From NCBI GenBank assembly GCA_905116865.2, contig CAJHNH020004702.1, positions 117,001 to 181,000 on the forward strand: DNA of 64,000 nt, read 5' to 3'. Origin of the DNA: Candidula unifasciata. Lineage: Eukaryota > Mollusca > Gastropoda > Stylommatophora > Geomitridae. The notes beneath the pieces are model-generated. The model had not been told where the DNA came from. It saw only the letters and a list, made by a program, of their open reading frames with translations, and did not search any database. How positions within the stretch are numbered: position 1 is the stretch's first letter; every line of letters begins with the position of its first letter. The position numbers and the translations under genes are program-made. Shown here piece after piece: positions 55,235-64,000 of the stretch.

Positions 55235-55460
55235 GGCGGTAAGCATGCCTCTCCACAATCACCTGTCTTCACCAGTAAATATCATCAGTTCGTATGCTGA
55301 ATTACGGCTGTCAAGAATCCTCTCACGTTGTTGTTTTCTATCTATCTCTTTTAACAGTGGTAACATCATGTTCCGGTTTCTGTTTTCTAACAACATGACC
55401 AGAATAAGATAACTGTCTCTTTGTGGTGTTTGTGATAAGCTGTGTTCGAGACCTCGTAAA
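55235..55460 (-). mobile_element. LINE RT C-terminal fragment
   Basis: The - strand reads TRSRTQLITNTTKRQLSYSG and HVVRKQKPEHDVTTV, i.e. the RRxLIxxIxxRQxxFxGHVMRR landmark. It then degenerates into stops. Confidence 0.6.
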
Positions 55461-55464
55461 AATT

Positions 55465-55700
55465 AAAAGTAAAGATCCCTTTTCACGCCTTTAGTCGCAT
55501 CGGGCATATGGGAAGAGCACCCATATTTTTACAGACCAATCGGCACTCGGTGGGTAATGTGGTCAGCATTACGCCGGCCGTCTTTACTTCCCCAGGACAG
55601 CCATCTTGGTACCCATTTGAAGCTGGGTCGACCTGCGACGTTCCATACCACGATAAAAATCCACGCAGCCAGCAGTGCGTTTCGATCGCGGTATGTTGAA
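55465..55700 (-). mobile_element. SINE family A
   Basis: Inverted family A order: AAAGGCGTGAAAAGGGATC end, TGGGTAATGTGGTCAGCATT, ACGCCGGCCGTCTTTACTTC and CCAAGATGGCTGTCC-type body. The tRNA head is degraded. Confidence 0.7.
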
Positions 55701-55899
55701 TTTGGCTATCCAGGGAACTTTTAGGATTTTTTGGTAAAATCACATCCCTGAGCTTTAAACATTAAATGTCATAAAAAGGCCAGAGATATTATATTACAGA
55801 ACAAATTAAAACACGATAAAAGTAAGGTAAATGTAAGAAGATCAACTTCATTCAATCGGGTTTTATTTCATGTGGCTCAGTCTCTCTCCTCAAAACAGC
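55701..55899. other. Unassigned sequence
   Basis: No feature recognised. Confidence 0.35.
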
Positions 55900-56054
55900 T
55901 TGCTCACTGCAGACAGCGTCGCACAGAGCAAAACCTCCCTAGTTCCGAATATAATCTGTAGGGATCTCCGTAAAATTGCACTTTTAAACAGAACGACGCC
56001 ACTGTATTACGAACTCACGACCTTCAGAACGCAAGTCAAACAGCTTGACCACTA
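55900..56054 (-). mobile_element. tRNA-like SINE head
   Basis: On the - strand CCAGTTTTAGTGGTCAAGC (A-box region) and GAAGGTCGTGAGTTCGTAA (B-box region). The 61-bp array begins where this head ends and its first unit contains the same CTGGCTGTGAC. Confidence 0.45.
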
Positions 56055-56722
56055 AAACTGGCTGTGACTATCAAATATGATGGTCTAAAGTCGAGTGGGT
56101 GAAAAGAGAACTCTAAAACTGGCTGTGACTATCAAATGTGATGGTCTAAAGTCGAGTGGGTGAAAAGAGAACTCTAAACATGCTGTGACTATCAAATGTG
56201 ATGGTCTGAAGTCGAGTGGGTGAAAAAAAAACACTCTAAAACAGGCTGTGACTATCAAATGTGATAGTCTAAAGTCGAGTGGATGAAAAGAGAAATCTAA
56301 AACATGCTGTGACTATCAAATGTGAAGGTCTAAAGCCAAGTGGATGCAAAGAGAACTCTAAAACAGGCTGTGACTACCAAATGTGATGGTCTAAAGTCGA
56401 GTGGGTGAAAAGAGAACTTTAAAACATGCTGTGACTATCAAATGTGATGGTCTAAAGTCGGGTGGATGAAAAGAGAACTCTAAAACATGCAGTGACTATC
56501 AAATGTGATGGTCTAAAGTCGAGTGGGTGAAAAGAGAACTCTAAAATAGGCTGTGACTATCAAATGTGATGGTCTAAAGTCGAGTGGATGAAAAGAGAAC
56601 TCTAAAACATGCTGTGACTATCAAATGTGATTGTCTAAAGTCGAGTGGGTGAAAAGAGAACTCTAAAACAGACTGTAACTATCAAATGTGATGGTCTAAA
56701 GACGAGTGGGTGAAAAGAGAAC
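56055..56722. repeat. 61-bp minisatellite, 11 copies
   Basis: Unit: CTGTGACTATCAAATGTGAT, GGTCTAAAGTCGAGTGGGTG, AAAAGAGAACTCTAAAACATG. The junction tetramer alternates mostly between CATG and CAGG/TAGG and the spacer between GGGTGA and GGATGA, which suggests a 122-bp dimer order in part of the array. Confidence 0.95.
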
Positions 56723-57060
56723 TTGTTATCTCGACCAAACAATTTTCTTTCAATTCATTATTACGTTCGCAAACGTAAAGCTAGAGACATGTCTGCAAGA
56801 CCTAAAGATCTTGGGTTCTTCTTCTTCTTCTTCTTCTGCGTTCATCCGAAAATGTAATTGCGTTGTGTCCGTTTACAGCATGGCTGCGATATTTTCACCA
56901 TACGGCCAACACATCTGACTTCTGCGGGATCTTGGGTTCGAAATCGCATTGAGGCAGCTTTTGTATTTTTAATAATTGACTTTTGCTCCCGACCAAGCCC
57001 AGTTTAACCTTAATACAGTATATCTTTACAGGTTAAACCGGTTGCCATGGTGTCAACCCC
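56723..57060 (+). mobile_element. SINE family A-like copy after a TTC run
   Basis: A TTC run (56818-56837) is followed by TGCGTTCATCCGAAAATG, similar to the family F end. At 56930, GGGTTCGAAATCGC (B-box) leads into TTGACTTTTGCTCCCGACCA and AGCCCAG, the family A body. Confidence 0.5.
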
Positions 57061-57467
57061 GTCACTCATGCTTTATCTGTTTCTTTCTTTGTTTCGTTTT
57101 TTCTTGCTTGCGTTCTCGCTTCATTGATTTCTGTCCTAATTTCGATCTTTCGTGATTTCGGTCGTTTATCGTCCTTTATTTATTTCGTCCCTTTTTTTTA
57201 GTCCTTTCTTTCTTTTTTCTTCATCGCCGTCTTCTTTTTCTTCTTCTTCTTTCTTCTTATCTTTTCCTTTTCTTTCTTTCTTTCTTTTTTCTTTCTTTCT
57301 TCTTCTTTTCTTCTTTCTTTTCTTTCTTTCTTTCTTTCTTTCTTTCTTTTCTTTAGTTTCTTCTTCTTCTTTCTTTCTTTTTCTTTCTTTTCTCTTTCCT
57401 TTCTTTCTTTCTTTCTTTCTTCTTTTTTTCTTTTTTACTATCTTCTTCTTTTTTATCTTTCTTTTCT

Positions 57468-57515
<48 letters not shown>

Positions 57516-57660
57516 TTCTTTTCTTTCTTTATTATTGATTTCTTTCCTTTCTTTATCTTCTTTCTTTTTTTCTCTCTTTTCTTTCTTTTCTTTCTTTTTT
57601 TTTTTTTTTTTCTTTTCTTTTATTTATTCTTTATTCCTTTGTGCTTTTTTTCTTTCTTTC
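57061..57660. repeat. TTTC polypyrimidine microsatellite
   Basis: About 480 bp of TTTC with TTC and T-run variants (57185-57660), longest pure blocks at 57320-57350 and 57470-57515. The F/L/S frames are compositional. Confidence 0.93.
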
Positions 57661-57948
57661 TTACTGGTGTGCGTTTTAAGGACCCATTGTCTGGAAACAA
57701 GAAAAGACCCGCTGACTCGCTGCCTATCCTACAACCATGTTGTAATAAACCAGCTAATGAGATCCTTCCTTATAGTCAGAGTACATCTCACGAGAGACCA
57801 GGAACCAATAGTCTGCATGAAAATACGTCAGTTCGCTAAAACGCATGTCCATGCAATGTTCAAGTTCTGGAACAAGACTAAAGTTCAAATGCGGATGAAC
57901 TAGAACTTTCTGTCACAGCTTACAGACAGTGAAAGCCAAAAAGAAGAA
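57661..57948. other. Unassigned sequence
   Basis: Unique-looking, non-repetitive DNA with overlapping 66- and 70-codon frames (for example MFKFWNKTKVQM). No family recognised and no clear splice sites. Confidence 0.3.
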
Positions 57949-58590
57949 AAGTAGTCTGTCTATCTGTCCGTCCGTCTGTCCGACCATCCGTCTTTCCTTC
58001 GGTCAGTCGGTCGGTCCGTCCGTCCGTCCGTCTGTTCCTAGTCCGTGTTGGTTCTTTCTTCTTCTTCTTCATCATCATCTTCTTCTTCTTCTTCATCATC
58101 ATCTTCTTCTTCTTTTTCTTCTTCTTCTTTTTCTTCTTCTGCTTCTTCTTCTTATTCTTCTTATTCTTTTTCTTCTTCTTCTTCTTCTTCTTCATCTGCT
58201 TCTTCTTGTGCTTCTTCTTCTTCTGTTTCTTCTTCTTCTTCTTCTTCTTCTTCTTTTTCTTCTTCTTCTTTTTCTTCTTCTTCTTTTTCTTCTTCTGCTT
58301 CTTCTTCTTATTCTTCTTATTCTTTTTCTTCTACTTCTTCTTCTTCTACTTCTTCTTCTTCTTCTACTTCTTCTTCTTCTACTTCTTCTTCTTCTTCATC
58401 TGCTTCTTCTTGTGCGTCTTCTTCTTCTGTTTCTTCTTCTTCTTCTTCTTCTTCTTCTTCTTCTTCTTCTTCTTCTTCTTCTTCTTCTTCTTCTTCTTCT
58501 TCTTCTTCTTCTTCTTCTTCTTCTTCTTCTTCTTCTTCTTCTTCTTCTTCTTCTTCTTCTTCTTCTTCTTCTTCTTCTTCTTTATTGCCG
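57949..58590. repeat. GTCC run then TTC microsatellite with block duplication
   Basis: GTCC/GTCT repeats at 57950-58035, then TTC to 58585. Imperfections repeat: CTTCTTCTGCTTCTTCTTCT plus TATTCTTCTTATTC occurs near 58130 and 58290, and CATCTGCTTCTTCTTGTGC near 58193 and 58397. A block of 160-200 bp was therefore duplicated before the pure TTC part expanded. Confidence 0.95.
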
Positions 58591-58599
58591 TCCTCATCG

Positions 58600-58740
58600 T
58601 CTTTATCTTTTTCTTTATGGTTGTCTTCCTTGTTCATGTTCGTTGCGTTCAGTTTCGTATGGTAGGTCAGATCGTCAGTTGGGCTGCCTGTAAGAATTCG
58701 CATGTCGGTGGCAGCTCCTACATTGTTCCCCATAGCTTCT
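58600..58740 (-). mobile_element. 3' end of an I-like LINE
   Basis: On the - strand: CCCAACTGACGATCTGACCT, then CATACGAAACTGAACGCAAC, matching the end of the element at 48920-48960 (CCACCTGATGGTCTGATCTG, AACGAAACCGAACGCAAAG). On that strand it continues straight into the GAA side of the 540-bp TTC array. Confidence 0.65.
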
Positions 58741-58890
58741 TCTACATAGTTCATAGTTCTCTTATAGTGGGCATGCAGAATATGTTAAGATGATGGTGGT
58801 CCTGTCTGAAATGCACACTGAGGGGATTGTACAGTGTCCATTTCAATCAAGTGGTAATCGTTATCCACTGAGTGCCAACAGGTCTTAAAC
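58741..58890. other. Unassigned sequence
   Basis: No feature recognised. Confidence 0.3.
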
Positions 58891-59045
58891 TTTAGAGGGT
58901 CTCTATGGCAAAGTGGTCAAGCCAGTTTCCTCACGCTCTGAAAATAGAGGGTTCTAGGGGTCGTCGCTGGAGCTACAGAGTTCTGCTTTGCCCGATGCTC
59001 TCGGCTATTGGGGCTAGTCGTTCTGTGGAGGGAAACCAAGCCATA
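58891..59045 (+). mobile_element. tRNA-like SINE head
   Basis: TCTCTATGGCAAAGTGGTC is a good A-box context; the B-box region GAGGGTTCTAGGGG is imperfect. The body is unlike families A-C. Confidence 0.4.
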
Positions 59046-59170
59046 TTAAATAACACCCAATGAAATGAGGTAGATCTTCCTGACCTTGACCTTTCCTATT
59101 TTAACTTTTATTTAACAAATATTGGTTTTCAAATCTTTGTGACTAAATTCATAGAGTTCTATTCTCAAGG

Positions 59171-59400
59171 TCCTCTCTGTGGCTAAGTCGATGCGAACGA
59201 TTCGTAATGCCAGGATGTCGGGTTCGATCCCAGCTGCCGGCCATGCGCCTTGCGTTGGTTTCGACAGTGGTATCAAGAAAACCGACCGTCAAGAAAGCAA
59301 TGGCAAACTACTGGGCGTAAATTTGCCTAAAAAACCTACACAACAGCCAGGGACTGTTGAGGTTGGTTCTGCAACGTCCTGTAAAGGATACACAACTTAC
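59171..59400 (+). mobile_element. SINE family C, complete, with target-site duplication
   Basis: A 230-bp element between CTATTCTCAAGG (59159-59170) and CTATTCCCAAGG (59401-59412), a 12-bp duplication with one mismatch. A-box region GTGGCTAAGTCGATGCG, B-box GGGTTCGATCCCAGC, body GCGTTGGTTTCGACAGTGG and GGCAAACTACTGGGCG, 3' end GTCCTGTAAAGGATACACAAC. Confidence 0.9.
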
Positions 59401-59412
59401 CTATTCCCAAGG

Positions 59413-59999
59413 CTCTGTGTAGTTCGTAGGCTATGCTGAGATACTTATAGTGTAAACTAAATGAGGAAACATGACCGCTTTCACAAATATCTCTTTGTAA
59501 AGAAATGTTATCCCCTTACAACAGAGGGAAAAAAGCCATATCTCATCTCAGTCATATTGAACCCTTCTGGCTACATCAAGTTAACAAAGAAATCTTCTGT
59601 AGCCCAGGTTTCAATTTACTTAACGCTATGCTAACGGTTGCCAAGGACGCTGTAAGGGATTTAACTCTAAAAAAAATTACTGTACTGAGTTACCGGGTAT
59701 GTTGTCTTCCAGGCATGTGAGATAACATTGCTGCTGTATCTAAACGTCCTAGCCGCAAGGTTTAGATTCCTGCGCGGAACATTTCTATTGATTCTGGCCG
59801 TCCGTGACGAAGATTTTATGGATTCAAGTACGTGATCAAATCTTGCAGCGCCATATCATATTAAATGTGTTCGGTGCAAGTGCTTTGGCATCATCTGAGT
59901 ATTTTAACTTTGAAGTGAAGCGGAAAATTGTATTTTTTTAAATGTCCCTACCCACCACAATCCCCAAACAATGCTTTTTAATTAAGTGCATTAAATCAT
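59413..59999. other. Unassigned sequence
   Basis: No exon recognised. A weak tRNA-like segment (CGCAAGGTTTAGATTCCTGC) lies near 59753-59772. Confidence 0.4.
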
Positions 60000-60145
60000 C
60001 ATCTCTTTCTCTCCCCCTTCCCCAGTTTGTGCGTGCATTCATCTGCAAATAGTGTTCTTCTCAGACAAGACTAAAGTAGTGAACGAACAACCAGAGCTTT
60101 CCGCCGACGTTTACAGCCGATGAGCGCTAAGAATGGTGAATTTCC
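60000..60145 (+). mobile_element. Retroelement 3' end (family F)
   Basis: CAACCAGAGCTTTCCGCCGA and CGTTTACAGCCGATGAGCG, then CTAAGAATGG, match the family F terminus, here without a long GAA tail. Confidence 0.5.
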
Positions 60146-60295
60146 TCACCAATTTTCGGACAGATTATGATTCTCTTCCATACAAGAGGATTGAATGAAC
60201 ATATATGAATGCGATTCTCATAAAAGATATTACCCTCAACTATCCGGTAGATGGCCAACAACACATCTTAACATATTGTCCACTTACCTTGCTAG
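60146..60295. other. Unassigned sequence
   Basis: No feature recognised. Confidence 0.3.
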
Positions 60296-60760
60296 TGCCG
60301 TCTCCATGTCCATTGTATGTAGTTTTCATATTTACTGGATGTAGTTCTCAAATCCACTGGTTGCAGTTTTTATATCCACATGTATAGTTTTTATATCCAC
60401 TATATAGATTTCCTATCCACTATGTCTAGTTTTCATGTCCCCTGTATTTAGTTTTCATGTCCACTAGGTATACTTTTCATATCCACCACGTGTAGTTTGC
60501 ATGTCCCCCGGGTGGAGTGTTCATGTCCATAAGTGTACTTTTTAATATCCTTATGTGTAGTTTTCATATCTACTATGTGTAACTTTCATAAACCCTGGAC
60601 ATAGTCTTCCTGTTTATTATGAGCGGTGTTCTTGTACGATCCATATCCCCTTGGATATAGCTGTATCAGCCATTGTGTATTGTTTACACAGCCACTGTGT
60701 GTATACTAAATTTCTATTGGGTGTAGTTTCAATATCCAGTGTACGTAGCCCTGGCATTGG
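60296..60760. repeat. 22-24-bp degenerate minisatellite
   Basis: About 13 clear and several decayed units of TATGTGTAGTTTTCATATCCAC and relatives up to about 60620, fading out by about 60760. Confidence 0.75.
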
Positions 60761-61084
60761 TTCTGTAGAATGAAGTCTGTAGCAAAGTTCGTCTTTCCTT
60801 ATTACCATACCATGTATTGGCTGTAACTCACAGAAAGAACATGGCACTATCGGACAGACATTTTAGGCCTATCTGCCTCAGACGTCGAATCTTCTCTTCA
60901 TGTATAGACCCTCCTCAATATGTATTTCCTAAAATAGTTTTAGCGAAGACTTTCCCTGTCACCCATGCTCTTCAGTTCGAGTGTGAAAAAAAAAAGTTCT
61001 GCATTAAATTGACAGGAACTGTAGTTCTCAACCTGAAAAAGATGATATTCGATTTTTGAAATGTTGTAGAAGATTTTTTTTAAC
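60761..61084. other. Unassigned sequence
   Basis: No gene supported. An 80-codon frame (60817-61059, +) has no recognised motif. Confidence 0.35.
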
Positions 61085-61118
61085 GGGGGGGGGGGGGGGG
61101 AGGAGGGGGGGGGGGGAG
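61085..61118. repeat. Interrupted poly-G tract
   Basis: G16 (61085-61100), AGGA, then G12 and AGGG. Confidence 0.9.
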
Positions 61119-61218
61119 GGTACCCTATATGATATTGTCACTTGAAAAACATGCCGCTCGCCAAATGCTCCCACTATCATCTTCCGTCTCTCGTTTCCCC
61201 TCTACCCCCTCCCCCTCT

Positions 61219-61220
<2 letters not shown>

Positions 61221-61279
<59 letters not shown>
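61221..61279. repeat. CT microsatellite
   Basis: About 29 CT units. Confidence 0.95.
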
Positions 61280-61282
<3 letters not shown>

Positions 61283-61409
61283 CAGTACTCCATTTTCTCT
61301 CTCCCTCTGCTCCCATTCCCTTCTGATGCTCCGTTGCAACGGGCTTTTTATTATTTGCACGACTCCTGATTGATTTCTATCAATAATATCTGGTAGTGCC
61401 AGCACCCAG

Positions 61410-61848
61410 TGACAGAATACGAAATCATGAAATCAGACGAATGCTAGGAATAAAGCCAGTCTTACAGGTCATCAAAGAACAACAAATGAAGTGGTTCGGA
61501 CACCTAACAAGAATGCTTGGTACTATCTGCCACAGCGAGCCACACTGAAACGTTACAACGGTTATAGAGCGAGTGGAAGACCTCGGAAAATATGGAGTGA
61601 TGGCATTAGGAACAACCTTACAGAAATGAACATCAGTCATAATAGTGCTCCTGACAGTGCTCATCAACGAACAGTACATCTCCCCCCGACACTTCGATGA
61701 GGTACAAGGTGGAAGAGAAGAAGAAGAAGCAAAGGAAGAAGAAGAAGAAGAAGAAGAAGAAGAAGAAGAAGAAGAAGAAGAAGAAGAAGAAGAAGAAGAA
61801 GAAGAAGAAGAAGAAGAAGAAGAAGAAGAAGAAGAAGAAGAAGAAGAA

Positions 61849-61880
<32 letters not shown>

Positions 61881-61900
61881 AGAAAAAGTGCCAGCACCCT
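61410..61900 (+). mobile_element. LINE RT C-terminal fragment running into a GAA array
   Basis: With frameshifts the + strand reads IKEQQMKWFGHLTRM, GYRASGRPRKIWSDGIRNNL and SAHQRTVHLPPTLR then stop. This is collinear with the end of 7518-8660 (QQVKWFAHLERM, RARGRPRTRWKDN, RNRTLYLPRH). Thirty bases after the stop a GAA array of about 175 bp begins (pure at 61733-61868), at the same place where 8631 has its short GAA tail. Confidence 0.75.
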
Positions 61901-61984
61901 GATTTGGCCGTGTTTATTCGATCACTCGCCTGACCTCTTATGTCAACCTAGCTTAAAGTTATAAGTCAATAGATTCAGAATCGA

Positions 61985-62335
61985 AATCATAGCAATCATG
62001 ACATTCCCATCAGCGATTCGTCTGCAGCAAGCACAGAGTCCCAATTCTGATGCTACCAGTAAGTTCTATTATAAGTCCGTCTCATCCCTCTCGTGAGAGT
62101 TCAGCGTGAGCTAGACTAACTGGTCACACTATTCTTTGCACCATTCTGTTTAGACCTTGATAACTTACATGTTCCTCCACACTGATTACTGGCTCACAAA
62201 AAACCATTACAACATTCGGCTTGTCATGCATCAGTATACCACAAAGTGTTGTTACGGAACCAACCAATCTATCCACTTGTTCATTTACCAACACACCGAT
62301 ATTCCCTTGAGGAATGGAAAATCAATGAAAGCCGA
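61985..62335 (-). mobile_element. RNase H fragment of a LINE (family E), degenerate
   Basis: In reverse complement, segments match 22055-22440: the equivalent of GNEQADRLAG near 62275-62250, TGATGCATGACAAGCCGAAT-type sequence and the TACTGGTAGCATCAGAATTG end. Several indels break the frame. Confidence 0.6.
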
Positions 62336-62680
62336 CTGAACGTACTTCTGAAGTGCTCGCTAGCATCTCTGTCTTGAGCATACCTTTCACCACCTTTATC
62401 CATGCTCACTTAGTCCAGTCTAAAGTAGGACAAGGAAATGTCATAGGAAGTCAAGGTGGATGGCGTGACTAGTCTATTATAGTATGCGTTTTAACATACA
62501 ATTATTATTGTACAAAGAGTTTTAAAGGGAAAAGGATTCCTTCTTTATGTGATTGTATTTTTAAAATTACAGTAATAGTTACAAAATAAAAATAAAAAAA
62601 TGCAGATCCCGTAAAATGCAACATCATAGTAAATGGGACAATCTTCAAGCAAATTATTCTTCCTGTCAATTGTGGTTTTT

Positions 62681-62682
<2 letters not shown>

Positions 62683-62714
<32 letters not shown>
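62683..62714. repeat. G32 homopolymer
   Basis: The longest uninterrupted G run in the window, preceded by T7. Confidence 0.9.
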
Positions 62715-62715
<1 letters not shown>

Positions 62716-62899
62716 AGCCACATTTCTCTACGAAGTCTAGGGTTCAAAGCATGTCTTCCACTTGTCCACACTACCTGGTTTACATCGGAATGGCAACTGG
62801 CCAGACGTGGGATCTTTCTACTGCATGTAGACAGCATATATGTAAGCACATATTCAGTGTCTGTGGTGGCTATCCATATGGGAAGAGTTCCGAATATCT

Positions 62900-63474
62900 A
62901 AATTTTGAACTGCTTGCACATAAGGGTGTAGAGTCTGTTGTTTCAGCTAAGCAATCTATATATAATGTTCAGCTTGTTAATACTTTCAGATACTTAGCTA
63001 TCCTGTTAAGAGAAAAGCGAAGATGTATAAAAGACTGCTTTTCACTATGTGAAGAACATTCTCTGAAATCGTTCTGTGTCAAAAGAGGTAAGACAGAAGT
63101 ATCAAGTGCTAAATAAATCCTATTTTGAAATGCAGAAGTAAATAATCAACAGTTGGCTAATTAAATCAATTGTATGTAAGCGGCGGAAATGTGGTTTCAC
63201 AGACGAATTATGAAAATACCCAGGACAGATAAAAAGATCGAAGAAGATATCTTGAAAGAGACTGATTCTGAAGAGAACTGATTTCCTACTGCAGAAGGAG
63301 ACAGTCTACATTCTGTGGTCATGTCATGAAAAAGTGTTTAAGTAAAAAAACTATAAATCTGGAGTACCTCGTGATGGTAGGAAATTTAGAGAGGGCAAAA
63401 AAAAGCAGAGGAAGACAGAGAGAGAGAGAGAAGATGCTGGACAGTTTGACATCATAGTATGGTGGATCATCTGT
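62900..63474 (+). mobile_element. LINE RT fragment, left part
   Basis: NVQLVNTFRYLAILLREKRRC is the thumb-side xKYLGS motif. After a gap come EMWFHRRIMKIPRTDKK, ILKETD, QSTFCGHVMKK (frameshifted), INLEYLVMVG and GRQREREKMLDSL, ending YGGSS at the target-site duplication. The order matches 2406-3140. It resumes after the family D insertion. Confidence 0.75.
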
Positions 63475-63716
63475 CTGACTGACTGACTGACTTTCAAACC
63501 CACTAGGACATCACACAAGCGATAAACACCCGATGACACAAAGTGCCACCATATGGATGAGGATCGCCGTGAAGAGGACCCAGAAATTGCGTTCAGACAA
63601 CTGGCCCCATTTATGGCCTGCCTATATTGCGGCCTCTGGCAAAAGCCAGGGTGGGGCTTCAAATAACAAAAAAATGTCATCCTAAAAAGGTCGAAACTGG
63701 ATGATAGTCATCTCAA
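63475..63716 (-). mobile_element. Repeat family D, complete, inserted in an RT
   Basis: A 242-bp copy bounded by perfect 11-bp direct repeats GGATCATCTGT (63464-63474 and 63717-63727). Removing it restores an RT reading frame across the join (GGSSVSEL). The copy begins with TGAC units and CTTTCAAACCCACTAGGAC and ends AAATAACAAAAAAATGTC plus about 40 bp. It defines the ends of family D. Confidence 0.85.
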
Positions 63717-63960
63717 GGATCATCTGTGTCAGAACTGATTTTAAATACAAGAGAACCAACGCAACAAGCTATGGAAGATCAGCTGTGTCAGAACTGATTG
63801 AAAATACACCAGACCAAAGGGTGTGAATATCGTGGCTACCAACGCAAAAAAAGTATGGAACGTCATCTGTGTCAGAATTTTTTGAAAGTACACGAGACAG
63901 AAGGTTGTGGAAAGACATAAGTACCATAGCCACACGACATGGACTATATAAAATAATAAG
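63717..63960 (+). mobile_element. LINE RT fragment, right part, C-terminus repeated
   Basis: The SSVSELI(E)NT segment occurs three times in tandem-like fashion (about 63722, 63778 and 63862). The last continues to ESTRDRRLWKDISTIATRHG, the true C-terminus. The final 40 bases of the window show nothing further. Confidence 0.65.
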
Positions 63961-64000
63961 TAATTGGTCTCACTGACAATGTGTTTAAGTTTTTTTCTCG

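Noticed and set aside
57030..57050. GGTTGCCATGGTGTCAACC as a second RFX X-box
   Set aside because: It falls inside the family A-like SINE body (GGTGGCCGGTGTGATGTTGACC in other copies), so the resemblance comes from the repeat, and no ATG-exon follows.

Overview
The window is eukaryotic, non-bacterial DNA that is almost entirely repetitive. The mix points to a marine invertebrate, probably a lophotrochozoan such as a heterobranch gastropod. That mix is many degenerate non-LTR (LINE) reverse transcriptase fragments, several tRNA-headed SINE families present in multiple copies, an internally deleted mariner, very long GAA/TTC and CT/GA microsatellites, about a dozen minisatellites and long G/C homopolymers. 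The organism call is an inference; nothing here fixes the species.

Host coding sequence is sparse. Two short exons stand out, both on the + strand and both too small to show as long ORFs. One, at 50346-50472, has an acceptor, an ATG and a GTAAGT donor, and reads like the N-terminus of an SLC7-type cationic amino acid transporter. The other, at 42478-42575, is a possible first exon of about 32 codons; a near-perfect RFX X-box palindrome (42440-42454) and a CCAAT box lie just upstream, which suggests a cilium-related gene that I cannot name. The rest would then be introns and intergenic DNA.

Layout: 0-1 kb purine microsatellite; 2.3-3.1 kb LINE RT fragment on the - strand; 5.1-7.3 kb a polypyrimidine block (12-bp CCCCGCCCTCTT-type array, then TTC); 7.5-8.7 kb the second-best LINE RT; 9-13 kb minisatellites and an RT pair inverted relative to 14.3 kb; 14.6-24.5 kb SINEs, RNase H fragments and a 0.5-kb GAA array; 24.5-26.3 kb RT fragments around a 22-bp minisatellite; 28.9-31.6 kb GA, 27-bp, GACA, GAAA and TTC arrays; 31.7-41.6 kb SINEs, small arrays and RT ends; 42.4-42.6 kb putative promoter and exon; 44.6-49 kb the largest element, an I-group-like LINE with endonuclease, RT, RNase H and a CCHC-like tail, damaged by frameshifts; 50.3 kb SLC7 exon; 50.6-53.5 kb CT, ATC and TTC arrays and a 36-bp minisatellite; 54.1-54.8 kb mariner relic; 56.1-56.7 kb 61-bp minisatellite; 57-62 kb microsatellites and LINE 3' ends; 62.9-64 kb an RT fragment split by a 242-bp repeat with a perfect 11-bp target-site duplication.

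The recurring theme is that different retroelement families carry different simple-sequence 3' tails (GAA, TGA, a pentanucleotide of the ATCAA/CTCAA type, GTTA). Several of the largest microsatellites begin exactly where a LINE 3' end stops, so much of the satellite content looks seeded by retrotransposition and then expanded.
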